Part shown: positions 35,033 through 44,289 of the stretch, in pieces | How positions within the stretch are numbered: the first letter of the stretch is position 1 | Layout of the letters: every line of letters begins with the position of its first letter | Assembly (NCBI GenBank): GCA_020849855.1 | Contig: JADZFO010000032.1 | Coordinates: 1-50,257, forward strand | DNA length: 50,257 bases | Direction: 5' to 3' | DNA from: a bacterium | GTDB taxonomy: Bacteria; 4484-113; JAFGCY01 | Translations under genes and position numbers: made by a program | The notes under the pieces: generated by a model | Databases searched by the model: none | Told to the model about the DNA's origin: nothing | Seen by the model: the letters and a program-made list of their open reading frames with translations, nothing else

Positions 35033-35551
35033 GTGGAGAAGCGCGACACAGAGGGCAGCGGGCAGGCAGCGAAAGTCCAGGCCCCGGAGGCCGAAGGCCC
35101 CGGGAACAGCCCGGCTGCGCCCGGAGGCCTCAAGGGCTGGTTTGCGCATGCCTTCGCCGTCGGCGAGTACAGCGCGGACAGCCTGGCCCCCGAGGAGCGC
35201 GCGGCGCTTGAGCGCCTGGCCCTTGGCATCCACAAGCGCGGCCTGACCCCGGCGGCGATCCTGTGGATCGACAGCCAGCGCGGTATGAACTGGATCGGCA
35301 GCCAGGCCCTGGTCTTCGCCGAGCCGCTCTATGATCTGGCCAAGCCTTTTCTGAACTTTCTGCTGCGCCTCTTTGGCTTTGGCAAAAAGGGCTATACCCT
35401 TGAGCTCAGCCCCGAGGAGTACAAGCTGCTCTACTCGGCGCTGGAAAAGCGCTACTCCATTGAATACCTGGTCAGCCGCCTCGAAGAGCTGCAGGCGAAC
35501 GATCTGCCGGGCGGCGCGCCAGCCGCGGTCGACAAGGCCCCGGCGGAATAG
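35033..35551 (+). CDS. Conserved protein of unknown function
   Basis: The 172-residue protein starts with GTG. After a polar, Glu/Gly/Pro-rich N-terminus comes a compact part: LALGIHKRGLTPAAILWIDS, GMNWIGSQALVFAEPLYDL and FLNFLLRLFGFGKKG, then an amphipathic helix (SPEEYKLLYSALEKRYSIEY). The GSQALVFAEP and FGFGKKG segments look like a conserved family of small membrane-associated proteins, but I cannot name it. It lies between two paralogous lipoprotein genes. The opposite-strand frame is less protein-like. Confidence 0.72.
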   Translation: MEKRDTEGSGQAAKVQAPEAEGPGNSPAAPGGLKGWFAHAFAVGEYSADSLAPEERAALERLALGIHKRGLTPAAILWIDSQRGMNWIGSQALVFAEPLYDLAKPFLNFLLRLFGFGKKGYTLELSPEEYKLLYSALEKRYSIEYLVSRLEELQANDLPGGAPAAVDKAPAE

Positions 35552-35647
35552 GGGCCTCCAATGAACCCGCCAGGTCCGAGTTGTGTTAAGGTCTAAGGCG
35601 CCGCAGGGACGAAGCGTGAGCTTCAAGACTTGTACCGGGGAGAAACG

Positions 35648-37792
35648 ATGCGCATAGTTCTGCTCACAGCCTTCGTGCTGGCGCTGCTCGCTTTGACTGC
35701 CTGTACCAACAGCGAGGGGCCTCTGGCCCTCGCACCGGGCAGCCCCAATGCCGCACCGGCCAGCGCGCCGGACCTTCGCGCGCTGCCGTCACTGCCGGCC
35801 GGCCGCCACAGCAGCGGCCTGCTGGAGAACAGCCTTGACGGCAACCAGACCTTCAGCCGCTCCGCCAGCACGCTGGAAGCACCGCCGCTGCTGCAGATCA
35901 GCTCTGGCGCCGGTGAGCTGAGCTGGGCTATCTGGGAGCTGCCGGCCACGGATGAGCTGCGCTATCTGGACATCGCCATGACCGTGCCGCCGGGAGAGCA
36001 GGCCTGGCTGACCCTGGCCGACTACAGCACAAACCGCTGGCAGCTTGAGGGCCCGGTTGTCTCCGGCCGGGTGCTGAGCCTGGACCCGCTGAAGCACAGC
36101 TCGCCGGGCGGGCAGCTTTATGCCGCTGTGCTGGTCAGCAACGGCAGCTCCGTATCAGTCGGCAAGCTCAGCCTGCTGGCCTTCCACAGCAACGCGGCGC
36201 CAAGCGCGGCCCTGACGGCGGACCTGACCAATGCCCAGGCGCCGGTGTCTATCGACTTTGACGCCTCGGGCAGCACTGACAGCGACCCCGGCGACAGCAT
36301 CGTGCGCTACTACTGGGACTTCAACGCCGACGGCCAGTTTGAGACCGTCACCTTTGAGCCCCTGGCCCTGCACCAGTTCACGGAGGCAGGCGTCTTCGAT
36401 GTTGAGGTCGTGGTGGAGGACAAGGATGGCGCGACGGACAGCGCAACTGTCCAGATCACGATCACCCCGGCCAACCAGCCGCCGGTCGCGGGACTGACCA
36501 TCCTGCCCAATGAGGTGAACAAGGGCGCGCAGGTGGTGCTGGACGCCTCGACCAGCTTTGACCTGGACGGCGAGATCGTCAGCTATATGTGGGACCACGA
36601 CGGCAACGGCGCCTTTGACGTGAGCACCGAAACCAGCAGCTTTGTCCTCAGCACCTTCATGGTCGGCCAGCTGCCGGTGCGGGTGCGGGTTACCGACGAC
36701 CAGGGTGGCAGCGCCGAGGCCAGCGCCCTGCTGCGCGTTCACGGCTTCGACTTCCCGCACAACTTCTCCGAGACTGAGGCCAGCAGCGCCCTTGAGTCAT
36801 CAATGGTGCTGGTGGAAGGGCTGCCGGCGATCGTCTTCAGTGTGAGCGACACCAACCAGTTGAAGTACACCCGCGCCCTCAACGACATCGCCACCAACTG
36901 GACCACGCCCATCGCCGTCAACGCGCCCGGCGATTACGGCCAGTACTGCAGCCTGCAGGTGATCAACGGCCACCCGGCAGTAGCCTGGTTCAACGACACA
37001 ACAAACAGCCTGGACTATGTCCGCGCCAGTGACGAGCTTGGCGCCATCTGGGGCGCACCGGTCACACTGACAGGAGCGGATCTGGCGGGACCCTATGCCT
37101 GCCTGCGCGAGGTTAACGGCCGCCCGGCGGTCAGCTTCCTGAAGTACGACAGCCAGGACCTGGGCTATGTCCGGGCCAGCGACGCCGACGGCACTGCCTG
37201 GGGCGCGCCGCAGTATCTGGACACGGCCAACACCAGCGGCTATTTCACCAGCATGCAGGTGCTGGCCGGCGTGCCGGCCATCGCCTATCAGGACCTTTCC
37301 GCTACCGACCTGCGCATCATCCTGGCGCTGGATGTCGACGGCGATGCCTGGGGCAGCCCGGTGAACATTGACGCCGGCGCGGTCAACGCGGGGCAGGCCT
37401 GCAGCCTGGCGGTCATCGGCGGCATCCCCGCGGTGGCCTACCGCACCGGCGGGCTGAACGCCGTCACTTTCTGCCGGGCCACCAACATTGACGGCAGCTC
37501 CTGGTTCCTGCCGGTGCAGGTTGATAACACCGGAGCCGACACCGGTGGCTTCATCTCGCTGTGCGAGATCGAAGGCAACCCGGCGGTGGCTTATTACGAC
37601 GCCACCAACAAGGACCTGCGCTACATGAAAGCGCTGGATTCCAACGGCTACTCCTGGCCGGTCTTCCCGGCGATCGTTGATGGCCAGAGCGACACGGGCC
37701 GCTACTGCAACATGCTGCAGTACGACAGCGGCCCGGCGATCTGCTACTACGACGACACCTTCGACGACCTGAAGTACGTGCAGGGCTTCTAA
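35648..37792 (+). CDS. Lipoprotein with two PKD domains and seven-repeat C-terminal domain (paralog 2)
   Basis: The 714-residue lipoprotein (LALTAC) is closely related to the product at 32559. The N-terminal domain shares IWELPATDELRYLDIAM and HSSPGGQLYAAVLV. Two PKD domains follow (about 180-367; WDFNADGQFET, WDHDGNGAFDV), then seven repeats (368-714; NGHPAVAWFNDTTNSLDYVR, EGNPAVAYYDATNKDLRYMK). The last repeat again ends after the first two strands (YYDDTFDDLKYVQGF). The start at 35648 follows GGGGAGAAACG; six more upstream codons are less likely. The match over the whole length to the 32559 product indicates gene duplication followed by a change in PKD number. Confidence 0.86.
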   Translation: MRIVLLTAFVLALLALTACTNSEGPLALAPGSPNAAPASAPDLRALPSLPAGRHSSGLLENSLDGNQTFSRSASTLEAPPLLQISSGAGELSWAIWELPATDELRYLDIAMTVPPGEQAWLTLADYSTNRWQLEGPVVSGRVLSLDPLKHSSPGGQLYAAVLVSNGSSVSVGKLSLLAFHSNAAPSAALTADLTNAQAPVSIDFDASGSTDSDPGDSIVRYYWDFNADGQFETVTFEPLALHQFTEAGVFDVEVVVEDKDGATDSATVQITITPANQPPVAGLTILPNEVNKGAQVVLDASTSFDLDGEIVSYMWDHDGNGAFDVSTETSSFVLSTFMVGQLPVRVRVTDDQGGSAEASALLRVHGFDFPHNFSETEASSALESSMVLVEGLPAIVFSVSDTNQLKYTRALNDIATNWTTPIAVNAPGDYGQYCSLQVINGHPAVAWFNDTTNSLDYVRASDELGAIWGAPVTLTGADLAGPYACLREVNGRPAVSFLKYDSQDLGYVRASDADGTAWGAPQYLDTANTSGYFTSMQVLAGVPAIAYQDLSATDLRIILALDVDGDAWGSPVNIDAGAVNAGQACSLAVIGGIPAVAYRTGGLNAVTFCRATNIDGSSWFLPVQVDNTGADTGGFISLCEIEGNPAVAYYDATNKDLRYMKALDSNGYSWPVFPAIVDGQSDTGRYCNMLQYDSGPAICYYDDTFDDLKYVQGF

Positions 37793-37962
37793 AGCCTCAA
37801 TGGAATAGTCGCAATCGTAATAGCCGGGAGGCGGGCCTTCGGCTGTCTGCTGCTTGCAGTTCTTCGTGAATTTCAGGTTTCGGGGCTTAAAGCGGCAATG
37901 TCCTTAACTCAAGCAACAGGCCTTGCGATTAGTTCCTTGTCCGAAACAGTTGGAGGTTTCTT

Positions 37963-39180
37963 ATGCGAACTCTATTCTCTCTGTTGTGCTTTGTGCTGCT
38001 CGTCTTAACGGGCTGCGGGGGCACTGCTGCCCCGGATTCCAGGTCCGACACAAGGTTGAATCGGCCCCTGATGTCTCCTTTGCCCGGCTCCCGGCCATCT
38101 GGTTCCGACAGATCAGTCAGCGCCCTCTGGGGTTCCGACCTGCGCGTTGTGACTGACGGCGATACGGGTGCCGGGCTTGAAATGGAAGTTGTTGAGGGTC
38201 TGCCAGCGATCGCCTACTACGACAATACAAACTCAAACATCTCCTACATTCGAGCGCTGGATGCAAACGGTGAGAGCTGGGGCGAGCCGGTTGTAGCGGT
38301 GTCGAGCGCAACGGCGGGCTATTTCATCAGTCTGGAAGTCATCCACGGCAGACCGGCAATCGCCTATGCCAGCTTGGTTGATGGTCACCTGTGGTACGTG
38401 CGCGCCGCGGACAAGGAAGGTCAGTCCTGGCAGGCACCGCTGCACGCCGACCCGGTGGTCGTCAGCGCCGCCTACATCAGCCTGGCCGAAATCGATAAGC
38501 GCCCAGCCATCAGTTACGGCGACTTCGATTCTCAGCGCGTCTACTATGTCTGCGCGAACGACAAGAAGGGCGAAGACTGGAATGAGCGCGTCTCCATTGA
38601 CCCGGAGCAGCCCAGTCTGGGCTTCACCTCGCTGGCTGAAGTCGCCGGCAATCCCGCCATATCCTTCCAGCGCTCACAGTATCTGGGTTATGCGCGGGCA
38701 TTGGACAAGGATGGCGCTACCTGGGGACCGGCGATCTTTGTGACTCCGGACGATGTCAACAGCGGCCAGTACACATCGCTGCTTGTAATCAATGGCAATC
38801 CGGCCGTGGCTTATCACGATGCCCGCCGCGCAAACCTGATGTATGTGCGCGCTACAGATACCCTCGGTGCGAACTGGCAGGCACCTCAGATCCTGGATCC
38901 GCTGCTCTTCTCGGGTTACTTTCCATCGCTGCAAGTGGTGAACGGAAATCCCGCCATCGCCTATCACGAGCAGAATCAGGGCTTCAACCTGCGCTATCTG
39001 CGTTCGCTGGATGCGAATGGCGATGCCTGGCCTGCGCCAACCGTCGTCGATACCTTCGCCTTCAGCGGCTTCCTGCCGAGCCTGCGAGTCGTCAACGGCA
39101 ACCCGGCCATCGCGCATTACGGGACCTTTGATCTCGACCTGCTGTATATCCGTGCTGACGACGCCAACGGCGATCTGTAA
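37963..39180 (+). CDS. Minimal seven-repeat lipoprotein without PKD domains (paralog 3)
   Basis: The 405-residue lipoprotein (VLTGC) consists almost only of the repeat domain: seven units of about 50 residues (for example VEGLPAIAYYDNTNSNISYI, INGNPAVAYHDARRANLMYV). Repeat 7 stops after RADDANGDL. Just before repeat 1 lies LWGSDLRVVTDGDTGAG, which has the pattern of the missing end of repeat 7. It is therefore a complete minimal propeller. GC content is lower than in neighbours (about 48-55% in lines counted by hand), and the 170 nt upstream are also low. GGAGG precedes the ATG. It may be a recent arrival or a domain source for the next gene. Confidence 0.86.
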   Translation: MRTLFSLLCFVLLVLTGCGGTAAPDSRSDTRLNRPLMSPLPGSRPSGSDRSVSALWGSDLRVVTDGDTGAGLEMEVVEGLPAIAYYDNTNSNISYIRALDANGESWGEPVVAVSSATAGYFISLEVIHGRPAIAYASLVDGHLWYVRAADKEGQSWQAPLHADPVVVSAAYISLAEIDKRPAISYGDFDSQRVYYVCANDKKGEDWNERVSIDPEQPSLGFTSLAEVAGNPAISFQRSQYLGYARALDKDGATWGPAIFVTPDDVNSGQYTSLLVINGNPAVAYHDARRANLMYVRATDTLGANWQAPQILDPLLFSGYFPSLQVVNGNPAIAYHEQNQGFNLRYLRSLDANGDAWPAPTVVDTFAFSGFLPSLRVVNGNPAIAHYGTFDLDLLYIRADDANGDL

Positions 39181-39296
39181 GCCTGTGGCAGCGGCGGGCC
39201 GGGAAGCCTCCATGGGGTGGACCGGCCCGCTCAGCACCCGGCTGAAACGCTAAGGAATCTCAGTAGCGATCACGTCTCCAGGGCCGAGGCTCTGGA

Positions 39297-39302
39297 TATA
39301 AT
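39297..39302 (+). promoter_or_regulatory. -10 box of the 39308 gene
   Basis: TATAAT ends five nt before the ATG at 39308; no Shine-Dalgarno sequence. Confidence 0.55.
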
Positions 39303-39307
39303 CGCTC

Positions 39308-42025
39308 ATGCCTCGCCGTCACTTGCTGTTGTTTCGATGGCCGCTCAAGCTTCTCGCCCTGCTGCTTTGCTGCCTCCCGGCCGCCTGTTCGCAGGACGGC
39401 CAGAGTGATCACCTGAATCTGCAGACCATCCAGCAACCCGGCTCCGCGCTGCTGCCCGCCTTCCCGCCGCCTCACAGCAGCAGCGGCATCGTGCAGCACT
39501 GGGTCTATGCCGCGGACTACCTGCAGCGCTCAAGCGGCGCCAGCCTGACTGGCGAAGGCATGCTTCTAAGCTCCGGCCCGCAGGCCTCCTGCTGGGCCCT
39601 CTACGCGCTTGCCGCCAGCCCCGCGCCGCAGTCCCTGGATGTGGACCTCACATCCGACAGCGCGGCCTGCTGGATCGCCCTGGCAGACTTCAGCCAGCAG
39701 CGCTGGCAGCTCAGCGGCCCCTGGGCCGCCGACCCGCAGCTTGCCTTGAACACGGCGCAGCACCGCTCCCCCGAAGGTCTGGTTTATGCCGCCGTGCTGA
39801 GCTATGACAGCGCGGCCGCCACGCTGGTCAAGCTGACGCTGTCCGGTTACAACGAACTGCCGCTTCCTGCACTGGAAGCCGACCAGCTCAGCGGTGAAGT
39901 CCCGCTGAGCGTGAACTTCGATGCATCCGCCAGCAGCGACAGCGATGGGAGCATTGAGCGCTTTGACTATGACCTTGACGCCAGCGGCGGCTTTGAGCGC
40001 CAGGACGCCGGCATGCAGGTGCAAAAGACCTACAGCGTGCCGGGAATCTATGACGTGCGGCTGAAGGTGACCGACGACCAGGGCGAAAGCGCCATTGCAA
40101 CGCTGAGCATCAGCGCCAATGCCAACGACAACGCGCTGCCGGTCGCGGCGCTCAGCGCCGACGCGCCGGGCGGGCAGGTGCCGGTCAGCATCAGCTTTGA
40201 CGCGGGCGCCAGCCTGGATCCGGATGGCAGCATCATCAGCTACGACTATGACTTTGATGGCGACATGAACTTTGACGCACTTGACGCCGGCCCCAGCGCC
40301 GAGCACAACTACAACCAGCCCGGCGTTTTCGAAGCAAGGGTCAGGGTGACCGACAACGAGGGCGCGCAGGACGATGCGACCGTGACTGTCACGGTCAGCA
40401 ACGAGGCCCCGGACGCCCAGCTCAGCCCGGAGTCAGTCAGCGGCAATGCGCCGCAGGATGTGGATTTCGACGCCAGCGCCAGCACGCCGGGAACGGAAAG
40501 CGGCGACAGCATCGCGCTGTATGAGTGGGACTTCAACGGCGACGGCACTTATGAACAGAGCGGCAGCTCGGCGAGCGTCACGCACAGCTATACGGGCGGA
40601 ATCAGCGGCAACGCCGTGGTCAGGGTCAGCGACAGCTATGGCGCCAGCGCCACCGCCAGCTGCAGCCTGGACATCAACGGGGCGCCGCAGGCCGTGCTTG
40701 TGCTCAGCAGCGACAGCGTGCTGCCGGATGAAACACTGAGCCTCGACGCCAGCGCCAGCAGCGACCCTGACGGCAGCATCGTGAAGTATGAGTGGGACAG
40801 CGACGGCAACGGCAGCTTCGAAACTGACAGCGGTACCGACAGCATTATCGAAACCAGCGTCGCCGAGGGCGGCAGCCACAATCTGATGGTGCGGGTGACA
40901 GATGATGACGGCGCCACCAAAACGGCCAGCGCGCTGCTCTTTGTGCAGATCTGGGTCAACTGGAACAGCCCGCAGGGGGATGAGGATGATGGCTCGTCTT
41001 CGTCAATGGCCCTTGTTGCCGGCAAGCCGGCGATCGCTTACATGGAGGAGTCCAATAGCATCCTGCGATACGTACGGGCAGTTGACGAGTATGGAGATGC
41101 CTGGACCGAGCCGTTGACCCTGGACGCCGGCGGGCCGGGTATTAATCAAACTGGCATCCGTCCCAAACTTGAACTTGTCGGTATGCACCCCGCCGTGGCC
41201 TATGAGGTTCTCTATTCCAGTAGCGAGACTCGTCTGGGTTATGTACGAGCAACCGACACCACTGGCGAAAGCTGGGAATCGCCGGTTACTGTGAGTTCCA
41301 GTGTAGCGGTATTCGAGCCTTCGTTGGCCGTGATCAACGGTCGGCCCGCTATCAGCTACAAAGATAAAGATGCTTCACACCTGCACTATGTCCGTGCCAA
41401 TGACGCCACTGGTGACAGCTGGGGATCGTATATCGCTGTAGACGCTGATGGCACCGTTCGTGGCGCCAGCAGCTGCCTGCTGGAAATCAACGGAAGGCCC
41501 GCAATCAGCTACGAACGGACGCAGCGACTTGGTTATGTCCGGGCCCTGGATTCGGACGGTGCCAGCTGGCCCGATGGACAGATCCTTGATGCCACCACCA
41601 CCAGCGCCAGAAACGGTACCGACATGCTCATCATGAATGGGGTACCCGTGATCGCTTATGAGCGGATTTCGCATCTCTATTTCATCAAGGCGATCGACGC
41701 TGACGGCAGTCTCTGGGAAGCTCCGGTAAAGGTGGTAGACCGCGGTTCCAGGATCTTTGTGTGGCCGGACCTTGCGATTGTAGACAACCGGCCCGCGATA
41801 GCCTTCCATGATAACAAAACTGACCTCGATCTCTACTACGTTCTGGCGCAGGATAGTGGGGGCACACAATGGAACCAGGAACTGCTTATCGACAGCGGAC
41901 CGGATCAGGCCGGTTTCTGGCCTACCCTCGCAGTGGTGGCAGGCCATCCGGCAATCGCATACACGGGCTATGACACCGTCTCACAACTGAGGTACAAGAG
42001 AGCAAGCAACTCAACTGGTTATTAG
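39308..42025 (+). CDS. Lipoprotein with four PKD domains and seven-repeat C-terminal domain (paralog 4)
   Basis: The 905-residue lipoprotein (LLCCLPAAC) has an N-terminal domain that is a diverged version of that in the 32559 and 35648 products (CWALYALAASPAPQSLDVDL, HRSPEGLVYAAVLS). Four PKD domains follow (about 181-549; YDLDASGGFER, YDFDGDMNFDA, WDFNGDGTYEQ, WDSDGNGSFET), then seven repeats (550-905; VAGKPAIAYMEESNSILRYV). GC falls from about 60-65% in the PKD part to about 50-57% in the repeat part (from about 40980), close to that of the 37963 gene. This suggests that the propeller was exchanged by recombination. Confidence 0.85.
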   Translation: MPRRHLLLFRWPLKLLALLLCCLPAACSQDGQSDHLNLQTIQQPGSALLPAFPPPHSSSGIVQHWVYAADYLQRSSGASLTGEGMLLSSGPQASCWALYALAASPAPQSLDVDLTSDSAACWIALADFSQQRWQLSGPWAADPQLALNTAQHRSPEGLVYAAVLSYDSAAATLVKLTLSGYNELPLPALEADQLSGEVPLSVNFDASASSDSDGSIERFDYDLDASGGFERQDAGMQVQKTYSVPGIYDVRLKVTDDQGESAIATLSISANANDNALPVAALSADAPGGQVPVSISFDAGASLDPDGSIISYDYDFDGDMNFDALDAGPSAEHNYNQPGVFEARVRVTDNEGAQDDATVTVTVSNEAPDAQLSPESVSGNAPQDVDFDASASTPGTESGDSIALYEWDFNGDGTYEQSGSSASVTHSYTGGISGNAVVRVSDSYGASATASCSLDINGAPQAVLVLSSDSVLPDETLSLDASASSDPDGSIVKYEWDSDGNGSFETDSGTDSIIETSVAEGGSHNLMVRVTDDDGATKTASALLFVQIWVNWNSPQGDEDDGSSSSMALVAGKPAIAYMEESNSILRYVRAVDEYGDAWTEPLTLDAGGPGINQTGIRPKLELVGMHPAVAYEVLYSSSETRLGYVRATDTTGESWESPVTVSSSVAVFEPSLAVINGRPAISYKDKDASHLHYVRANDATGDSWGSYIAVDADGTVRGASSCLLEINGRPAISYERTQRLGYVRALDSDGASWPDGQILDATTTSARNGTDMLIMNGVPVIAYERISHLYFIKAIDADGSLWEAPVKVVDRGSRIFVWPDLAIVDNRPAIAFHDNKTDLDLYYVLAQDSGGTQWNQELLIDSGPDQAGFWPTLAVVAGHPAIAYTGYDTVSQLRYKRASNSTGY

Positions 42026-42055
42026 ACCCGTCGCCGGGTCCAGCCGGCGCCAAAC

Positions 42056-42061
42056 TATAAT
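42056..42061 (+). promoter_or_regulatory. Possible -10 box upstream of the GlmL-like gene
   Basis: A perfect TATAAT lies 62 nt upstream of the ATG at 42124. There is no clear -35 box. It would give a leader of about 55 nt. Confidence 0.35.
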
Positions 42062-42123
42062 TATGGTCCGGCTGGATGCTCTTCGAGCTCCGCCGCTGAA
42101 CCTATCCGGGGCTTTACACAACT

Positions 42124-44073
42124 ATGGCAAACAACGCGGACCTGAAAGTCATTGTGGCGACCGACTGCGGATCGACCACCACCAAGGCGATCATGATCGA
42201 GAAGGTCATGGAGGACGGCCAGTGGGTCTACCGCCAGACCTATCGCGGCGAGGCGCCGACCACCGTCGAGGCGCCCTTCGAGGACGTGACCCAGGGCGTG
42301 CTTAACGCCATGCAGGAGCTGGAGGAGCTCTCCGGCCGCAAGATCGTGGACTGGGCCAAGGTTGAGGACCCGCAGCGCGACCAGACCCAGTTGCCCTTCA
42401 TCACCCCGTCTGGCGACAAGGACGGCGTGGATATCTATATCTCCACCTCGTCGGCCGGCGGCGGCCTGCAGATGATGGTCGCCGGCGTTGTGCAGTCGAT
42501 GAGCGCTGAGTCGGCCCAGCGCGCGGCCCTTGGCGGCGGCGCGATCGTGATGGACGTGCTGGCCAGCAACGACGGACGCCTGCCGCATGAGCGCATCGAG
42601 CGCATCCGCCGCCTGCGCCCGGACATGATCCTGATGAGCGGCGGCATCGACGGTGGCACCACCAAGCACGTGGCCGAGATGGCCGAGCTGGTGGCCGCGG
42701 CCGACCCGCGCCCGCGCCTGGGCCACAGCTTCGAGCTGCCGGTGATTTACGCCGGCAACACCGATGCCCTGGACGAGGTGCAAGTGGCCTTCCATCGCAA
42801 GGGCCCCAGCGGCGATGTCGAGCTGGGCAGCGACGGCAAGCCCCAGGAGATGGTGGCGCTCTTCCCGGTGCCCAACCTGCGCCCGACCCTGGAAAGCGAG
42901 AACCTCGGCCCGGCCAGAAAGAAGATCCAGGACCTCTTTGAAGAGCACGTGATGGCGCAGGCCCCCGGCTATGACAAGCTGCTCAAGTGGGTCGGCGCGC
43001 CGGTAATGCCGACGCCGGCCGCGATGGGCTACATCATTGACACCATCGCCAAGCAGCAAAGCATGAACGTGCTGGGCGTTGATATCGGCGGGGCCACCAC
43101 CGATGTGTTCTCCAGCTTCGAGGTCGACATGGGCGGCGGCGCGATGGAGCGCATCTTCAACCGCTCGGTATCGGCCAACCTCGGCATGAGCTACTCCATC
43201 AGCAACGTGATGGCGGAGGCCGGCTGGGAGAACGTGATGCGCTGGGTGCCCTTTGACATGGACGAGCAGGCCCTGCGCGACGCGATCAAGAACAAGATGA
43301 TCCGCCCGACGACGATCCCGCAGGCCTACCGCAGCCTGCTGGTGGAGCAGGCCCTGGCCCGCGAGGCCCTGCGCCTGTCCCTGGAGCAGCACAAGCTGCT
43401 GGCCACCGGCCTGAAGGGCGTGCAGCGCGTCAAGGGTATTGAAGGCGCCTTCGAGGCCGACGACAGCGGCGGCAGCTTCATCAAGATGATGGACCTCGAC
43501 CTGCTGGTCGGCTCCGGCGGCGTGCTGAGCCACGCCCCGCGCCGCGCCCAGACCATGCATATGCTGCTGGACGCCTTCCTGCCCGAGGGCTTCACCTTCC
43601 TTGGCGTGGACAGCATCTTCATGATGCCGCACCTTGGCGTGCTGGCCCAGGTGAACGCGCTGGCCGCGCAGCAGGTCTTCGACCGCGACTGCATGGTCTA
43701 CCTCGGCTCTTCCGTCGCCCCACGGGTCTCGGGCGTGCGTTTCGGCGACCCGGTGATGGAGTACAACATCGACTTTGGCGGCGGCAAGAGCGAGAGCGGA
43801 ACGCTGAAGTTCGGCGAGCTGAAGCTGTTCAGGGACTTCCCGGTCGGGGCCGAGGCCAGCGTCGAAGCCAAGCCGCTGAAGAAGGCCGATGTAGGCGCCG
43901 GCCCCGGCAAGCCGCGCACCGAGAAGGTGCTGGGCGGCGTGGTGGGCCTGGTGCTGGATGGCCGCGGCCGTCCGATCGCGCTCTCGCCGGACAGCAGCGC
44001 GCGCTGCAGGCAGCTGATCGAATGGGGCGAGGCAATGGGCAGCTATACCGGCGTGGCGGACAAGATCAAGTAG
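42124..44073 (+). CDS. GlmL/MutL-family ASKHA ATPase (glutamate mutase L type)
   Basis: The 649-residue protein has the actin/Hsp70/sugar-kinase fold. The phosphate-1 loop is TDCGSTTTKAIMIEK (about 13-27) and the second phosphate/connect region is VLGVDIGGATTDVFS (about 314-328), with glycine-rich LMSGGIDGG and LLVGSGGVLSHAP loops. This matches the GlmL/MutL family, whose members accompany cobalamin-dependent carbon-skeleton mutases (glutamate mutase) and are thought to reactivate them. It is not related to mismatch-repair MutL. No mutase subunit gene is near, so the partner must be elsewhere or the role differs. The ATG has no Shine-Dalgarno. Confidence 0.9.
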   Translation: MANNADLKVIVATDCGSTTTKAIMIEKVMEDGQWVYRQTYRGEAPTTVEAPFEDVTQGVLNAMQELEELSGRKIVDWAKVEDPQRDQTQLPFITPSGDKDGVDIYISTSSAGGGLQMMVAGVVQSMSAESAQRAALGGGAIVMDVLASNDGRLPHERIERIRRLRPDMILMSGGIDGGTTKHVAEMAELVAAADPRPRLGHSFELPVIYAGNTDALDEVQVAFHRKGPSGDVELGSDGKPQEMVALFPVPNLRPTLESENLGPARKKIQDLFEEHVMAQAPGYDKLLKWVGAPVMPTPAAMGYIIDTIAKQQSMNVLGVDIGGATTDVFSSFEVDMGGGAMERIFNRSVSANLGMSYSISNVMAEAGWENVMRWVPFDMDEQALRDAIKNKMIRPTTIPQAYRSLLVEQALAREALRLSLEQHKLLATGLKGVQRVKGIEGAFEADDSGGSFIKMMDLDLLVGSGGVLSHAPRRAQTMHMLLDAFLPEGFTFLGVDSIFMMPHLGVLAQVNALAAQQVFDRDCMVYLGSSVAPRVSGVRFGDPVMEYNIDFGGGKSESGTLKFGELKLFRDFPVGAEASVEAKPLKKADVGAGPGKPRTEKVLGGVVGLVLDGRGRPIALSPDSSARCRQLIEWGEAMGSYTGVADKIK

Positions 44074-44111
44074 CAACTGCCTGCGTGTCGCTTGAAAAGG
44101 CCGAGCCAACA

Positions 44112-44140
44112 GGAGACACTGAGACACTGAGAAATGCAGA
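44112..44140. repeat. Short periodic GAGACACT tract
   Basis: Tandem GAGACACT units (44113-44129) followed by GAGAAATGCAGAGG. It resembles the periodic ends of the GxxExxY element and may be a decayed remnant, but no inverted partner is visible nearby. Confidence 0.35.
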
Positions 44141-44274
44141 GGGCATATAGCTCCTGCTGATCGCCTGATCGCAGGCAGTCTGGCCGGCGCTCCACGGGCC
44201 GCGCAGCCCTCATGCCGCTCTGTGCCTCAGCGCCTCCTGCTGTCCTCCCTTCCGCCGGGCCAGTCCAGCGCGGG

Positions 44275-44280
44275 TATACT
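44275..44280 (+). promoter_or_regulatory. -10 box of hicBA
   Basis: TATACT ends nine nt before the ATG at 44290; no Shine-Dalgarno sequence. Confidence 0.5.
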
Positions 44281-44289
44281 CATGCTGTC

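Noticed and set aside
34979-35626. Minus-strand frame opposite the 35033 gene
   Set aside because: Less protein-like than the plus strand, which has ordered helices, a -10 box and a conserved-looking core.
42061-44127. Long minus-strand open frame opposite the GlmL-like gene
   Set aside because: It is His/Gln/Ala-rich with no domain. The plus strand encodes a clear ASKHA protein; long antisense frames are expected at this GC.
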